Of a DNA stretch of 64,000 nucleotides, positions 44,316-57,514 are shown one piece after another (position 1 is the stretch's first letter; each line of letters begins with the position of its first letter). Location of the stretch: the NCBI GenBank assembly GCA_959347315.1, contig OY365811.1:38247346-38311345 (forward strand), read 5' to 3'. Both the position numbers and the translations under genes were made by a program. Below the pieces are notes generated by a model. That model had not been told where the DNA came from. It did not search any database and saw only the letters and a list, made by a program, of their open reading frames with translations. The stretch is from Bimastos eiseni. Taxonomy: Eukaryota > Annelida > Clitellata > Crassiclitellata > Lumbricidae.

Positions 44316-47300
44316 CATATACATTTATATGTTTGATTCTTACTAGGGTATGGTGACTTGCAGACAGAATGAATCATCTGCTATGGAGCCTTTGACTATT
44401 GTCCACAATCGTCAGGCTAAAAATGATGAAGATGGCATTTCTTTCCTGCTTCAGAAGCGCTTCGAGCTTCTTCGGAGAAGAGAACAGGAGCGGAAACAGC
44501 AGCCCACCATCTTGCGACCAGATTCCCAGTGCAGCGTGACTTCAGCAGCTGGGGATACCAGACCAACCATTGCATCAGGCAACATGGATGCTTCTCTGAG
44601 TTCCTTTGTCTTTTATGCCCCTCCTAAGTTACCCACCAATCCTGCTGCATTGACAGCTGGTGCTATCATTGCACATCTGACAACAACTTCTACCTCAACA
44701 CCAATTACATCAACGCCCTTTGCACCTCTGACGGCCTTCAGTAATACAACTCCCTCTGTGTTGTCGTCATCACCCAACGGCTTCTTGTCAGATACAAGCC
44801 CTGTCAGTGCTGTCCCCTCGATAGTACTCCCCTGTCGTCCATTTGTTACCTCTCCCACCTGTCCTGCACCCACGACACCCCACAACTGCCTTGCTGCAGG
44901 ATTAACCACCAGCCCTGCTCCCTTGACATCAACCACCCCTTACATTGCTGTAACATCTGTCAGTAGTACCTCTGCACCTCTTACATCTTCATCACTTTCT
45001 ATCATGTCACTTATTACAGAACTTGAAAAGCTATCGATTCCCAATCCTGAGAATGCCACTTCTTTTGTCAACAGTGTTAAACATAGTCGAAACGTAACCT
45101 CCAATAACGTTGTGGATTCTTTCCAATTCCTACATGATGTGAACGAAAACAAAGTTGGGCCAGAGAGGTTCACCAACGATGACTCGTGCCAAACTCTGAT
45201 CGCCAAAGACTCCCTGGAGCTAGAATCTTTCCATAATTCCAGTATTCCACAGTTCTACTTTCCAGCAGGTAGCTCATCAGAGACTGTCATGTTCACGGAT
45301 GTCCAGCTTCCTCAGGTGGTAAAGGTCTTTGAGAAGGTTGATGGGAAGGTAAACGTGGAGCACATGGGCCTGATTGCAAAGGTGAGGAAAGTCATTCAGA
45401 CTACCAGTAAAGTTCCGCATTAGCAGCGTGTTGTAACTGTTAAGGTCTTGATCAATCTGCTGTGCTTCTGAGAATTCATTTTGATACGATGTAGTAACTT
45501 ACTTATTTTTCTTTGATTTGTTTATCTCTTTGGTATCAACATTTACTTGATTTAGTATTCTTTTGATATTCTATATACTTTCTATCATTTTTATATTCTA
45601 TTCCATCCTGTTTTTGTGTTTAAGCCCTACTTGAGTTTATTTACAGTCGAGGGGTTGTTATGTTTACTTATTAAGGTTGTCAACCTGTTTTTGTACCCAC
45701 TTGTATGTATAATTATCGTATTACACAATAACTTTATTAATCTCATTTTCTCTCGAGTGTTTATTGAGTTGTTTTATATGCTGTCACAGTGTTCAGTTTT
45801 GAGAAAAGATTACCTCCCCAGTTTTGGTGGTTACCATTTCATGAGTTTTCTGATGCATCAGTATCAGAGAGTTGTCATGACTTAGGTGAGGTTAGGTCAT
45901 TCTGTGGATTGTAGACTGTCCATTGAAAGGTTGCGGTTCAAACCCAACTAGGGAAGAAGCTTAGTTTGAGATTTCTGTTCTACGTGTAAACCTGCCCCCT
46001 CAGCCAACACAGCTACAATGAGTACATTGACCACGCGCTGTTGATGGGAAGATGAGACGGCGAGGGAGACGACTGCTTGGCCACTAACACTCATATGCTG
46101 AAGCTAAGAAAATGAAGCCACCAATCACGTCATACCACGTCATGGCTGCCTCAGGGTTGGCTCCTCTAATATGCTGCATGATTATGGCACAATTAAATAA
46201 ATAAATAAATAATTTCTAGCTCCAAACATGACATTATAGAATAACATTATAATGACCATATAATTGAATACATATCTTTGTTGTTTTCTGCAGGCCTGTG
46301 GTCTTCCCCTCTTCTGGAAATATCCGTTGTTCCACTATGCAGGAGGAGATCATGATGGCACTGTATCTCTGGAAAGCTTTCTTGTCTCATGGAAAAAGTA
46401 GGTGCTCTGAGTTCCCATTATCTCAGTTCATATTCCTTAATCATCTCAAAGGGTGGGTGTTTTTAGAGCTTAATGTGCATTATAAATTTATATATATATA
46501 TATACATATATATTTATAAATTTATGTAAATATATTATGTATTGTATGTGAGTGTTTACATATAATATGAACAGAGATTATATACATATATATCTATCTT
46601 TTGTATTTTTTTAAAGGTTATCTGAAGGTCGCCATGACCTTGCTTCTCTGTTTGTTCACATTTTGGCAAAACCAGATCAGAATTATCTGGAGTTCGATGA
46701 TTTTGTGCCATTCATTCAGGTAAATGTTTTCTGGTTTCTACTGACTTCTATGGTGATAGGAATCTATAGACGATTGTGGTCAATGAACGATAATCGGTTG
46801 ATCATAGTAATCATACGTATTAATTTGTGATTCTCCTCACACACTACATGTTCCAGTAGCAATTTAAGTTACAACTCACAATCCTTTGTAAAACAGAATT
46901 CATTGATGCACATGCAGCAAACAGTTGGAATGCTATGAACATGATCTTTAATCGTTCATTTGAAACTGACACACCACAGTAAGAAGATATGTATAGTGTG
47001 AAGGGATGATCACACGTTCTTACGGAAGTCTAATTTAACTGTAGGACAGCCAAGGCGCCCATCATGTCCTACATCTAATTTGACCAACGCTGCCGCCTAG
47101 CGAATGGAGGACTAAAGCTTATGGGGTAGCGAGAATCGATATTACTTCCTAGGGCTCTTTGCGCTAGTGTGTTGTCATTACTCTACATTACAAGTCTATG
47201 CTACATGTATAGTCCGCTTACTTGCGACTGTGTTTATAACCGAATTTTTTTATTCAATTCCATTTGCAATGGCATGTCTCAGATTCTTGTGTGACTCTAC

Positions 47301-50300
47301 AAACACTTCTGGTGACTGCTGTAATAATAATAATGATAACAATAACAGTAATCATTAATAGTTGAATATTTGTTTGACTTGATAGGATGTTGTGAATACA
47401 CATCCAGGTCTTGCATTCCTTGAAGATGCTGTTGAATTTCACTCTCACTACATACAAACGGTAGGTGTTAAGAAACTGAACATCTGCCTTATTTTAGATC
47501 CAGCGATTAAATATACCGGTATCTATGTATGTATAGTGTATACATGCAACCCGGTACATACAAACAAATACTTTCATACACAAGCTTGAGGTTACCATTT
47601 CATGTTTAACACTTTAAGGACTTGAGTGAGCTAAAAGTGAGTGGAGAACCGGTGCAGCTTGTCATTAGACTTGATGCAATATGATTATGTTATTCAGTTC
47701 TCAGATTAGATTAAGGCATCCTGAGAGACACATAATGTGCTATTTACTACTTTACGTTACTCTACTCTTATTGAATGTCTTTCTTGATTCCTAGTAATTG
47801 TTATTAATTTGTTTTTAGGTTGTTGCTCGAATATTCTACAGTGTCAACAGGTCTTGGTCTGGTCAAATCTCTCTGCAGGAAATTAGAAAGAGCAACCTGT
47901 TGCAGGCAGAAAACATTCTGTATTTCGTATTCTGATAAAAAAGACTATTTCAATGGCTGATATCGTGTTGAATCCACCCCCAAATATGATCTTTGAAACA
48001 GAAATGAGTTTCTCTCGTGAATGCGCATGATGCAGTAGTCGGTTGCTGTGTGATCCTGTAACTTACGTTAAAGTTCTCCTGCCTGGTTTTGAGCATCTGT
48101 CGTGTAACGTGGAGTGTGGCACCATTTAAATTTCCAACTGACAAGCCGCTGGCTGTGTGATTACAAACAAAGTATGATCGAATGATGGCTAGTTATCACA
48201 GAGGTCGACTAAGCTGTCGACAGCCATGCAAGGCGCCCATTACGTTATACACCTAATTTAACTTGCACATATGTCGGTTCTCTGTGATTAGATGTTGGAG
48301 CCTAACAATTCAGGAGTAATATAGCCACTGTTGTTCATTGACTCCTAATTTAACTTGCACATATGTCGGTTCTCTGTGATTAGATGTTGGAGCCTAACAA
48401 TTCAGGAGTAATATAGCCACTGTTGTTCATTGACTCCTATTTGGCTCATATATTGAGAGGAATAGGATGAAGGCCTTTCCTGTGTGCCACTGTGGCAAAG
48501 AGAACGAGAGAAGTTATTGTTCTAATACTTTTTTAGACGATTTGTCGCCTGGAAGAAGAGGAAGACATCAATCAGGTTGTCGACTACTTCTCCTACGAAC
48601 ATTTCTACGTCATCTACTGCAAATTCTGGGAGCTCGACCTTGACCATGACTTTCTTATAAGCAAACTAGACCTTCTGCGGCACAACGACCAAGGTGTGTA
48701 TGTTTTACTCTTGTATATATGTATGTATGTATGTGTGTATGTATATATGTATTTGTTTACATGTATATGTATGCGTTGATATGTGTATGTATATGTCTGT
48801 GTATATTTATGTATGGTTCCGTGTGTATGTATATGTGTATGTTTGTGTATATATGTTTTTATGTGTGTATGTGTGTATGTATGTGAATGTCTGAATGCAT
48901 CTTGGTATGTATGTGTGTTTGTGTTATGTGTGTATGATGTGTGTACTGTGTGTACTGTTTAATGAATCTTGATGGTTGTGTCTTAACACTTTAACAGCTG
49001 TGTTGTTTTCCCAGTTACTTTTAGCAAGTGTGCTCCCTTAGTCCTGAACATCCTAGCACACTAGACAGTGTAAGCACAGCTGGTAGTGGAATTGATAGAG
49101 AGGCATGGGCATACATGACCTTGTGTCTGTGTTTATTCTGTATTTCCACTATCCTACATAGCAGTTACTGGAAATGCAAGGTTCTGTTAAATAAATCTGT
49201 TAATATCAGTTACCAGGTTTGCAACTGTTGGGAGTCGCATTGATGGTTAGAGGCTGCATATGTACCTATGTACACGCTGTTTTTAAAGTTAAATGACGGC
49301 ATTAAGTATTTTTAGTTCCCTAGTTTCTTAGTTCTTAGAAGTGTTTGCGCTCGACTTTCGACTTGTTATTTTTTCAGCAATCAATTCTCAAATCGTTAAC
49401 AGGATCTTTTCTGGTGCTGTCACAAGGTCAGTCTTCCTCAATTTCTTTCTTCAGTGATATAATTTTTATGATTCTTAGATGTAGTTCTGTCTCATCATAG
49501 AGTTATCTAACAATTGCAATTGTAATCTTTGAAACTTAGAAAGCTAAGACGAAGGAGGCTTTCTGTGAAAACAAAGATTGGTAGCGTGGATTAGGTGAGC
49601 TCTCAGTTCAAATCGAAGTAAATTTGTCATCTGAACCGCCTTCTATGATAACTTTGCATTTCTAATTATTCTGCAGCAGCTCTAAGTAAATTTGCAGTTT
49701 CTTCCTGAATGTGTTTCACATATATAAATCATTTCAAACTAATTTAACTTATTATTTGTGAAAGCCAATTTTTATACTGTAACGTGAAAATGTGTTTTTT
49801 TCCAGAAACCTAGTCGATGGCAAGCTTTCTTTTCCTGACTTTGTTTGGTTTCTGATAGCAGAAGAAGACAAACGACATCCAAGAAGGTGATTTGATAAAT
49901 GCAAGCAACTGGTTTTGATATCCATGTCATAAAAGTTGGCTATAAATTAGTATTACTAAGGATTCCTAAGGCAACTTATCTACCATCGCTCAGCAATGCT
50001 CAGTTTGCAAGATGTAAGTTGTCTGCTTTGTGACTTACTGCAGTCATTGTCCTGGACTGAACTAAAGTCAGTGGCTAAATTTCTACCTGGGCAAAAAAAT
50101 TTGAAGACAGTGTAGACATATGTATGGACTATATATAATTTATATAATTTATATAATTTATATAATTTATATAATTTATATAATTATGTGTCTTCTAATA
50201 TTTTGTTGTTGTGCTCAATTGTGCACCTTGTGCGCTTTCAGTTCGTTGAACTCTAGCGACCGTCATGATAAACCTTCTCCGTTGCTTTCTCTCCGAGGTC

Positions 50301-53300
50301 GCGTCTCTTAATTCCTTCAAATTCATTCCGGATCTTTCTTATATCTCGTCCATCCATTTCTTCCTTGGGTGCCCTCGTTATCTCTTTCCTTCTCCGCACG
50401 CCAACAGTGTTTTCTTTTCCATTCCATTTTATCGCATAACATGTCCAAAAAACAGTTGTGCACCAGCTGTATTTATTTAATGATTTGCAACGTGATTTTC
50501 TTGTGATTTCAGCGTGGAATATTGGTTTCGCTGCATGGATATGGATGGCGATGGAGTCCTTTCCATGTACGAGCTGGAATGTTTCTATATGGAGCAGGTG
50601 GAGAAGATGGACGTGCTTGGAATAGATGTGCTCTCGTTTAACGACTGTCTCTGCCAGGTTTTTTCTCTTTAATATTTTCATTATTTGTGTTACGACAGAG
50701 GCATCGCTTCTTACGTTACAGTATTCAATCGTCCAGAATGTATATGCCACCCATTCATGATCCATATTCAGAGGCATATTGTGTTTTTACATTACAAAGT
50801 GTCATGTACGTTGAACTGTTCTGCTACTTTTTGTTTCATTTACAGTGGCTTGTGCATTGCAAGTTTACTACACAACTCATTAGTCATTACAATGCAACTG
50901 TAATTTTATATTGTCTTCTTACATTTAGTTCAGAAGTGCACAACGCATCAAGCACTAGCTCTGTATACAGAGAATGTGTTTCTCTGAATTTGTGCCAAGT
51001 ATGTACTTAGTATTATCTTGGTATGCATCTAGTATTCCTGGGCCAGATTGTGAGCTATTGTTGCCCCTAGGCACATGGTATTGTGATGCCCTACTCTCAT
51101 GATCTCATTGGTTTTTAGTTCTAAAAGAACCGTCTGAGCTGTGTTGAGTGTCCATGTGAGTTCTGGGACAGAGCTCCAGATGGCCTCACTTTTCAATGCA
51201 CTTGCACGCTAATGTAGAGCCCTTCTTGATAATAAATTGGATGCTGTGGATGGATCATAAAATTTAGAAAAATATTCTTTGCAATCACTCAAATTCTGTT
51301 GTGTGTCCTGCAAATCATTAAATCCATATCATTTTTATTGAACCTTTATCTTGAATAGCAAATGAAAAAAAATTACATCAAGAGACTGGTAACAGATGGT
51401 CGATAGGAGCACAAGGCAGCAATTGACGACGCTGACGTCATGAGTCCTAAATCTACTAAATATGTCTCACATTCGATTGTAGTAATTTGTAATTTTGTCG
51501 TCCTATTTTGTGTGCGAAACTTTCCTGTTGTTTGAGTGTTGGTTTCGTTATCCTGCAGATGCTCGATATGATTCGGCCAAAGGAGGAGGGAAAGATTCGT
51601 CTGTCTGACCTCAAGTCCTGCTCTCTCGCTCCCATGTTCTTCGATACCTTCATCAACCTAGATAAATATCTTGAGCACGAACAGAGGGATCCGTTCACCA
51701 GTCTGCGGGTAACTGCTGTGGCTCCTTTTGTATTTGTCAGAGACCGATTCGAGTTTGGGAGTGAGGGGAAGCAATATTAAGCGATGTTGCCTTGAGTTGG
51801 CTCTCTCAGCAGATGTCTGCATTCGTAGTAAGTTGATTAGTTGTTGCCACAAAGGGCAGCTCTCATGAATACGCTCGTGCCCTGCGCATGGCTTTCGATT
51901 GTCGCTTTAGAAGTTTAGAGATTATTATTAGAATGATGGAAGGACAGATACAGACAGATGGATAGACAGACAGACAGACACACACAAACTTAGACAGATA
52001 GACATATGGATACATGGGCATGTATACAGAATGATATGACTTTATAAGATGATGTCCAAGAAGAGGATACGACTTTGTCAAAGAAGTTATGACTTATTCA
52101 AAGAGGATATGACTTATTCAAAGAGGTTATGACTTATTCAAAGAGGATATGACTTATTCAAAGAGGTTACTCAGGTTACGACTTATTCAAAGCGGATACG
52201 ACTTATTCAAAAGAAATGTTTCATCTGATTTAGTCAAAGAAACAGATCTACCTGTAAGACTTAAAATTTAGACAAATTTTTATTGTGTTAACGATTTTCT
52301 GAAGATTTCTGATTTTAAATTCTTAGGATCAGCTTGGTGATCATTTCCAGACAACAGATTGGGAAAGATTCGCTGCGGATGAATACGAGATGCTTCTGGC
52401 TGAAAACAACTCAAGTGATTACTACCTGGAGGAAACGCAAGTCTGGCCGGACAGGTGCTACATAAATTTGTTTTTAAATTAGTTACCAAACTACCTAGGC
52501 ACATTCATTGCTCACGATCTCATGACATGGTCCTGGCATTTATAGACAATAACACAAGGAAAGCATTGACAGGAAAAAAGCTGTACTGCTATTGATTCTT
52601 TATTAGTCCTGTGATATTTGTACATCAGAGAGCGGCTCTTTGGCAACCCATTTAATAAAGAATATACCTACTTATTTATTTATTAAGATATCGCATGACA
52701 CGGTTTGGCATTGGAAGTCACATTGGGGTTTGACGGGATTCTATATTCCAAGTTATGTCAGTTTAGATCCCAGTTACATTTAGTTAAGCAAACATGCATT
52801 GAAATACTGGATTATCCGATTGCTTCAGTCACTTCAGTGACCTTCACCTCTTTTCCAAGCATGTCGCCCTTACTATAAGTTATTCAGTAACTGCACATTT
52901 CTTTAACTAAGTTCATCTTTCTTCCAGTTAGTTCTTATTCTAATGGAGAGCAACATTCCTCGTTATCATTTGCAGTGTTGCAACTGTTTCTACACCACTC
53001 GTAAGTTAAATATTTTAGGCCTTTGTAAGCATTGTCTATCACATTTTAAAACAAATATTATGGTTCTGCCGTCCAACCTGAGCAACACTCAAACACGTTC
53101 ATGACACCCTTCGTTGCTGCTGCTCTAGGGTGGGGAACAATGACTTGCGGTGTTGAGTGTCGACCTCCAAATCTTGTTCCTGGTGTTGTTTTTATAGGTT
53201 ACCCATGGACACTTCGCATGCAGAGCAGCAGAACCCGATCTCTGCCAGTGTAACAAAACCGTTAAGGATTCTATCAAATAGACCTATTATCGGTTATTCA

Positions 53301-53372
53301 AATAATATACGTTATCCTGAGGAAACGATCTCGATCAGTCATGACATTCAGACAAAGACCGAACTCAGCTAG
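43647..53372 (+). CDS. PPP2R3A: Protein phosphatase 2A regulatory subunit B'' (PPP2R3), 13 exons, 854 residues
   Basis: Exons: 43647-43922, 44347-45381, 46294-46397, 46617-46719, 47386-47460, 47819-47905, 48537-48693, 49378-49426, 49806-49886, 50513-50657, 51559-51708, 52327-52454, 53198-53372; phases close at 855 codons. The subunit binds the PP2A A/C core and directs substrate choice in a calcium-dependent way. Residues 1-92 resemble the N terminus of the human PR130 isoform, with matching YHSQVV, Cys and VHYGIC positions. A Ser/Thr/Pro-rich linker (about 93-400) precedes the B'' core, which starts near FYFPAG and contains [26 protein letters not shown] and [19 protein letters not shown]-hand loops lie at 594-605 ([12 protein letters not shown], lacking the usual Gly) and 665-676 ([12 protein letters not shown], canonical). 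Exon 6 seems to use a GC donor. The start codon is the first Met of its frame; upstream non-coding exons are likely. PPP2R3A is preferred over PPP2R3B/C because of the PR130-like N terminus. Confidence 0.93.
44279..44314. repeat. TA microsatellite
   Basis: About 17 TA units, 30 bp upstream of the PPP2R3 exon 2 acceptor. Confidence 0.88.
45885..45965 (+). mobile_element. tRNA-like SINE fragment
   Basis: CATTCTGTGGATTGTAGACT followed by a B box GGTTCAAACCC resembles the tRNA head of a SINE. The downstream CORE-like part is not evident. It lies in PPP2R3 intron 2. Confidence 0.35.
47035..47130 (+). repeat. Dispersed repeat copy in PPP2R3 intron 4
   Basis: AGGACAGCCAAGGCGCCCAT and CATCTAATTTGACC followed by GCCGCCTAGCGAA. 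It shares blocks with 38525-38640 and with 48175-48270. Confidence 0.6.
47906..47907 (+). other. Probable GC splice donor of PPP2R3 intron 6
   Basis: The exon ends SNLLQ and the next begins [12 protein letters not shown], aligning without gap to the human segment [17 protein letters not shown]. The only boundary giving this join is TTGCAG/GCAGAA, with GC in place of GT. Nearby GT positions break the frame. GC-AG introns are a known minor class. Confidence 0.65.
48175..48270 (+). repeat. Dispersed repeat copy in PPP2R3 intron 6
   Basis: GAATGATGGCTAGTTATC, GACAGCCATGCAAGGCGCCC and CACCTAATTTAAC. The end runs into the 92-bp duplication. Confidence 0.55.
48252..48435. repeat. Two-copy 92-bp perfect tandem duplication
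   Basis: The segment beginning CCTAATTTAACTTGCACA at 48252 recurs at 48344 with no difference seen through CATTGACTCCTA. The identity implies a recent duplication. Confidence 0.9.
48715..48890. repeat. GTAT/TGTG-rich microsatellite
   Basis: TATGTATG and TGTGTATG units, beginning shortly after the donor of PPP2R3 exon 7. Confidence 0.85.
50127..50187. repeat. 9-bp tandem repeat (TATAATTTA)
   Basis: Six nearly perfect copies in PPP2R3 intron 9. Confidence 0.88.
52068..52220. repeat. 20-bp tandem repeat in PPP2R3 intron 11
   Basis: GATATGACTTATTCAAAGAG and a GTTATG variant alternate about seven times. The alternation suggests a 40-bp higher-order unit. Confidence 0.85.
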
Positions 53373-53873
53373 CAACTGTTTCCAAGCAGTCCATATTTTT
53401 TAGTTGCAGGGCAAGCTCACGAATGACAACTTCAAGCAGTCCAGGTATTCAACTACTAGATGGACTCAATTCAGATACCAACACTGGAAATTGGGAAAAT
53501 TCATCAGCAGTTATCAATACATAAGGAAAGTTTCAGATTGCAGATTCTGTAAATAATAGCGATTGCGTTCAATCAGAGAGTACATCCAGTCACAATGTTT
53601 GGTAGTCGTTTTATAAAATGGTTTCTTGTAGTGTTAATGACTGTGAATTATATAATGACCAGTATAGTTGGAGACAGCAATCACGATAACTAGCAATGCT
53701 ATAAATTATAATACTTTTAGGAAAATTATTTGTAGCCATAGCACTTTTACCGAGAAGTTCTCCAGATTTGCATTCCTCGTCTCTAATTTGCATTTCTATC
53801 GGCCTGTGTGTGTCAAAATTTTTATAATAAGAAATTTTCATTCACCAGGATAGTTTTTACATTACAATTCATG

Positions 53874-53879
53874 AATAAA
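53874..53879 (+). terminator. Candidate poly(A) signal of PPP2R3
   Basis: AATAAA about 500 bp after the stop codon, followed by a T-rich stretch. Other signals further on cannot be excluded. Confidence 0.45.
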
Positions 53880-54074
53880 AATGTTTATTTTAACTGTTTC
53901 TTTAATAGTTCAATATTTTGCAACTTTAAGAGTTATCATTGCAATTGAGTTTTAGTTGATGTGGTCGCGTAGTCATCTGCAATGTAATGCAGCAATTTAT
54001 TTACTTGTGTGACTTATGCCATCATTAGGATACTATACATAGTAATTTATGAGATATCTTCACACACACACACA

Positions 54075-54078
54075 CACC

Positions 54079-54111
<33 letters not shown>

Positions 54112-54112
54112 T
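54075..54112. repeat. CA and TA microsatellite
   Basis: A short CA run is followed by a TA run between PPP2R3 and FAU. Confidence 0.8.
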
Positions 54113-54129
54113 AAGTATCCCTGAGCTAG

Positions 54130-55230
54130 AGACTTTGTTCACTTAATAGTTTGCTTATTTTCTGTCATTGCGGTTTCGGAGCCTTGGTGTTAGCGAAGGC
54201 ATAGACCGCGGGACAGTAGCAAAACTTGCTTATAATAAGGGCCGACTCACGGTAAACCAGACATTAACGGTCTCCAGGCAGTGTGCTTACCCTATCCCAC
54301 TCCCCGCACCAGAGGCTCGCTAGGTTTAGAGGTCAGAGGAGGCAGATTAGATATTATGGGAGCAGTAGAGGGGATATAGTGTATCGCCTCCCCCTAACCC
54401 CAATGTATTTTGTAAATTGCAATGCAACAATGATCATTTTGTTTGTGACGATCTCGAAATAATCATGTAAAAGTGGTATTTTTCACCTGCTAGATCGTAC
54501 ATAATTGGCTAAGGCAAGTTCATGTTTGTGCAACGAATATCACGCGGGAAACTTCTGCCACCACGGGATGATTACAAACAACATCGCTGTAGGCCTAACG
54601 CTGTTAATGCCGGTAGGCTAAGGTTATTTCTCAATGAAGAAATATTTTGCTAATAAAATAATAATAATAAACTCATGGGAGGCACGCGCCGCTGCGTCTC
54701 AATGACAGTGATGCCACGTACTGCCCCGCACAACACGACGCCTCTGGAATAATAAACCTATACAATTATGCCTCTTGATTCTTGAATTCAGCACATTTTC
54801 GGTGACGCCACCATCAGTACAAATCACCAACCACCATCTGCCTCGGGTTCTTCTAGCCATCCTCCTCCATGGTTTCCACTCAAAACGAAGGATTTACCTC
54901 TTCAAGAACTTCTAGCCCGACTAGTCTGCTCCTTCGCCATCCAATTATCGACAAAAACAATATCCGCCTTAGCAGCTACTTTGCCAGGCCTTTGAGGCCC
55001 ACTAGAAGACGGACTTCCAGCACCTTCGGATTACCCTTTGGACCTCTATTACTTGACACAAAATTCGCGAATAAGCTGGTGCCCTGGGTTTGCCTTTGAG
55101 TGACGGACTGTGGCGCTTACGAAGATTGCTCAAACCGGATGTAACTTGTCTCATGACTCATGACATTCCTCTATTTCTAACAAAATAATAATAGTCGAGA
55201 TGAACAGTCGCGACATCTAGTGACTTCAGA
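54130..55230 (+). other. Intergenic stretch, possible LTR-retroelement remnant
   Basis: Around 54700-54800 the order AATAATAAAC, a short spacer ending TTGAATTCAGCACA, then TTTTCGGTGACGCCACC looks like an LTR 3' end followed by a primer-binding-site-like leader. An open frame then runs about 85 codons to a TGA near 54991, with SGSSSHPPPWFPLKTKDL and LPLQELLARLVCSFA. I do not recognise the protein, and no second LTR was found. Ordinary intergenic DNA remains possible. Confidence 0.25.
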
Positions 55231-55238
55231 AATTACGG

Positions 55239-55271
55239 CCTTTAGATTCCACATCGCGTGGTTTACAACGC
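55239..55271 (+). promoter_or_regulatory. FAU: Candidate FAU transcription start and 5' non-coding exon
   Basis: CCTTTAG at 55239 resembles the 5' terminal oligopyrimidine start of ribosomal protein mRNAs. Thirty bases on, CAACGC/GTAAGTTTT is a strong donor. A matching acceptor (TTTATAATTATAG) at 55925-55937 opens the exon that carries the FAU ATG nine bases later. Motif inference only. Confidence 0.35.
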
Positions 55272-55945
55272 GTAAGTTTTGTATTCTTTTTTCAGAACGA
55301 CGTTTTATAGCAAATTATGCTCCAGAAATTAATTAATACTCTCAGTCTGGAACAAGGAACTTAAAGTCTTACGGACGATTGTTAAATAGCAGCACTTTCT
55401 AATGTATAATGGTGTTTGTGCCCAAACTTTTGCCAATGTTTCTGCCACGTTCTAAGAGTATATGCCTGAAAATTTTGTTCAGCGATGTTTATTTGTGTAC
55501 ATTTTCAATTGTCCGATTCCGCACATTTAAATTCGTATTTTCAATGTACGCACGTACGTTGTTACCAAATAAGTTGCTTAGTGCTAGTCTCCCTAACGCG
55601 GTCTTATGTGAAGTCCAAATATATGCATGAACTTCATGGACTTTGTCAATTCATGCGCTTGGGCGATTTTGCGGTTGTATACGAGCATAGGTACAATATC
55701 TCTGCCAAGTTAACTTATCCGTTATTTCACTTACTTTGTATCACAAGCTAATAATCCGTGTAAAAGATGGCTTATTCGTTGTCTCTTTGCAACTGTCCTA
55801 AAAAGCTAGAAATAAGTTATGGAGTACTGTGTTACTGAGCTATGGGCTGTACGGCATTGTTGACATATGCGTTAATTACAAAATGAAAAGAATAAATATC
55901 ATAATCGATGTTCTGAAAACATTGTTTATAATTATAGATACGAAT

Positions 55946-57283
<1,338 letters not shown>

Positions 57284-57309
57284 TTTTTTAGACCATGAAT
57301 TGCTGTTGG

Positions 57310-57315
57310 AATAAA
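57310..57315 (+). terminator. FAU: FAU poly(A) signal
   Basis: AATAAA lies 27 bases after the FAU stop codon, giving the very short 3' UTR typical of ribosomal protein mRNAs. Confidence 0.8.
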
Positions 57316-57514
57316 ATGAATGATAAAACTGATGGGACATTAATTATTCATTAAATATAGAACATTTTTCATCCTTGTGTCATTCCTCTTTTATCATAAA
57401 TTTGACAAATACTCAAAAGTTCATTCATTATAAAGTGCTTTGGAACCACATTGCCTATTGTCTTTTACCAGGATACCATCATAATAGTACTAGAAAGGAT
57501 CCCAGTGTAGTGCT

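Noticed and set aside
44613..45206. Minus-strand frames of 107 and 88 codons
   Set aside because: Antisense shadow of the Ser/Thr/Pro-rich PPP2R3 exon 2.
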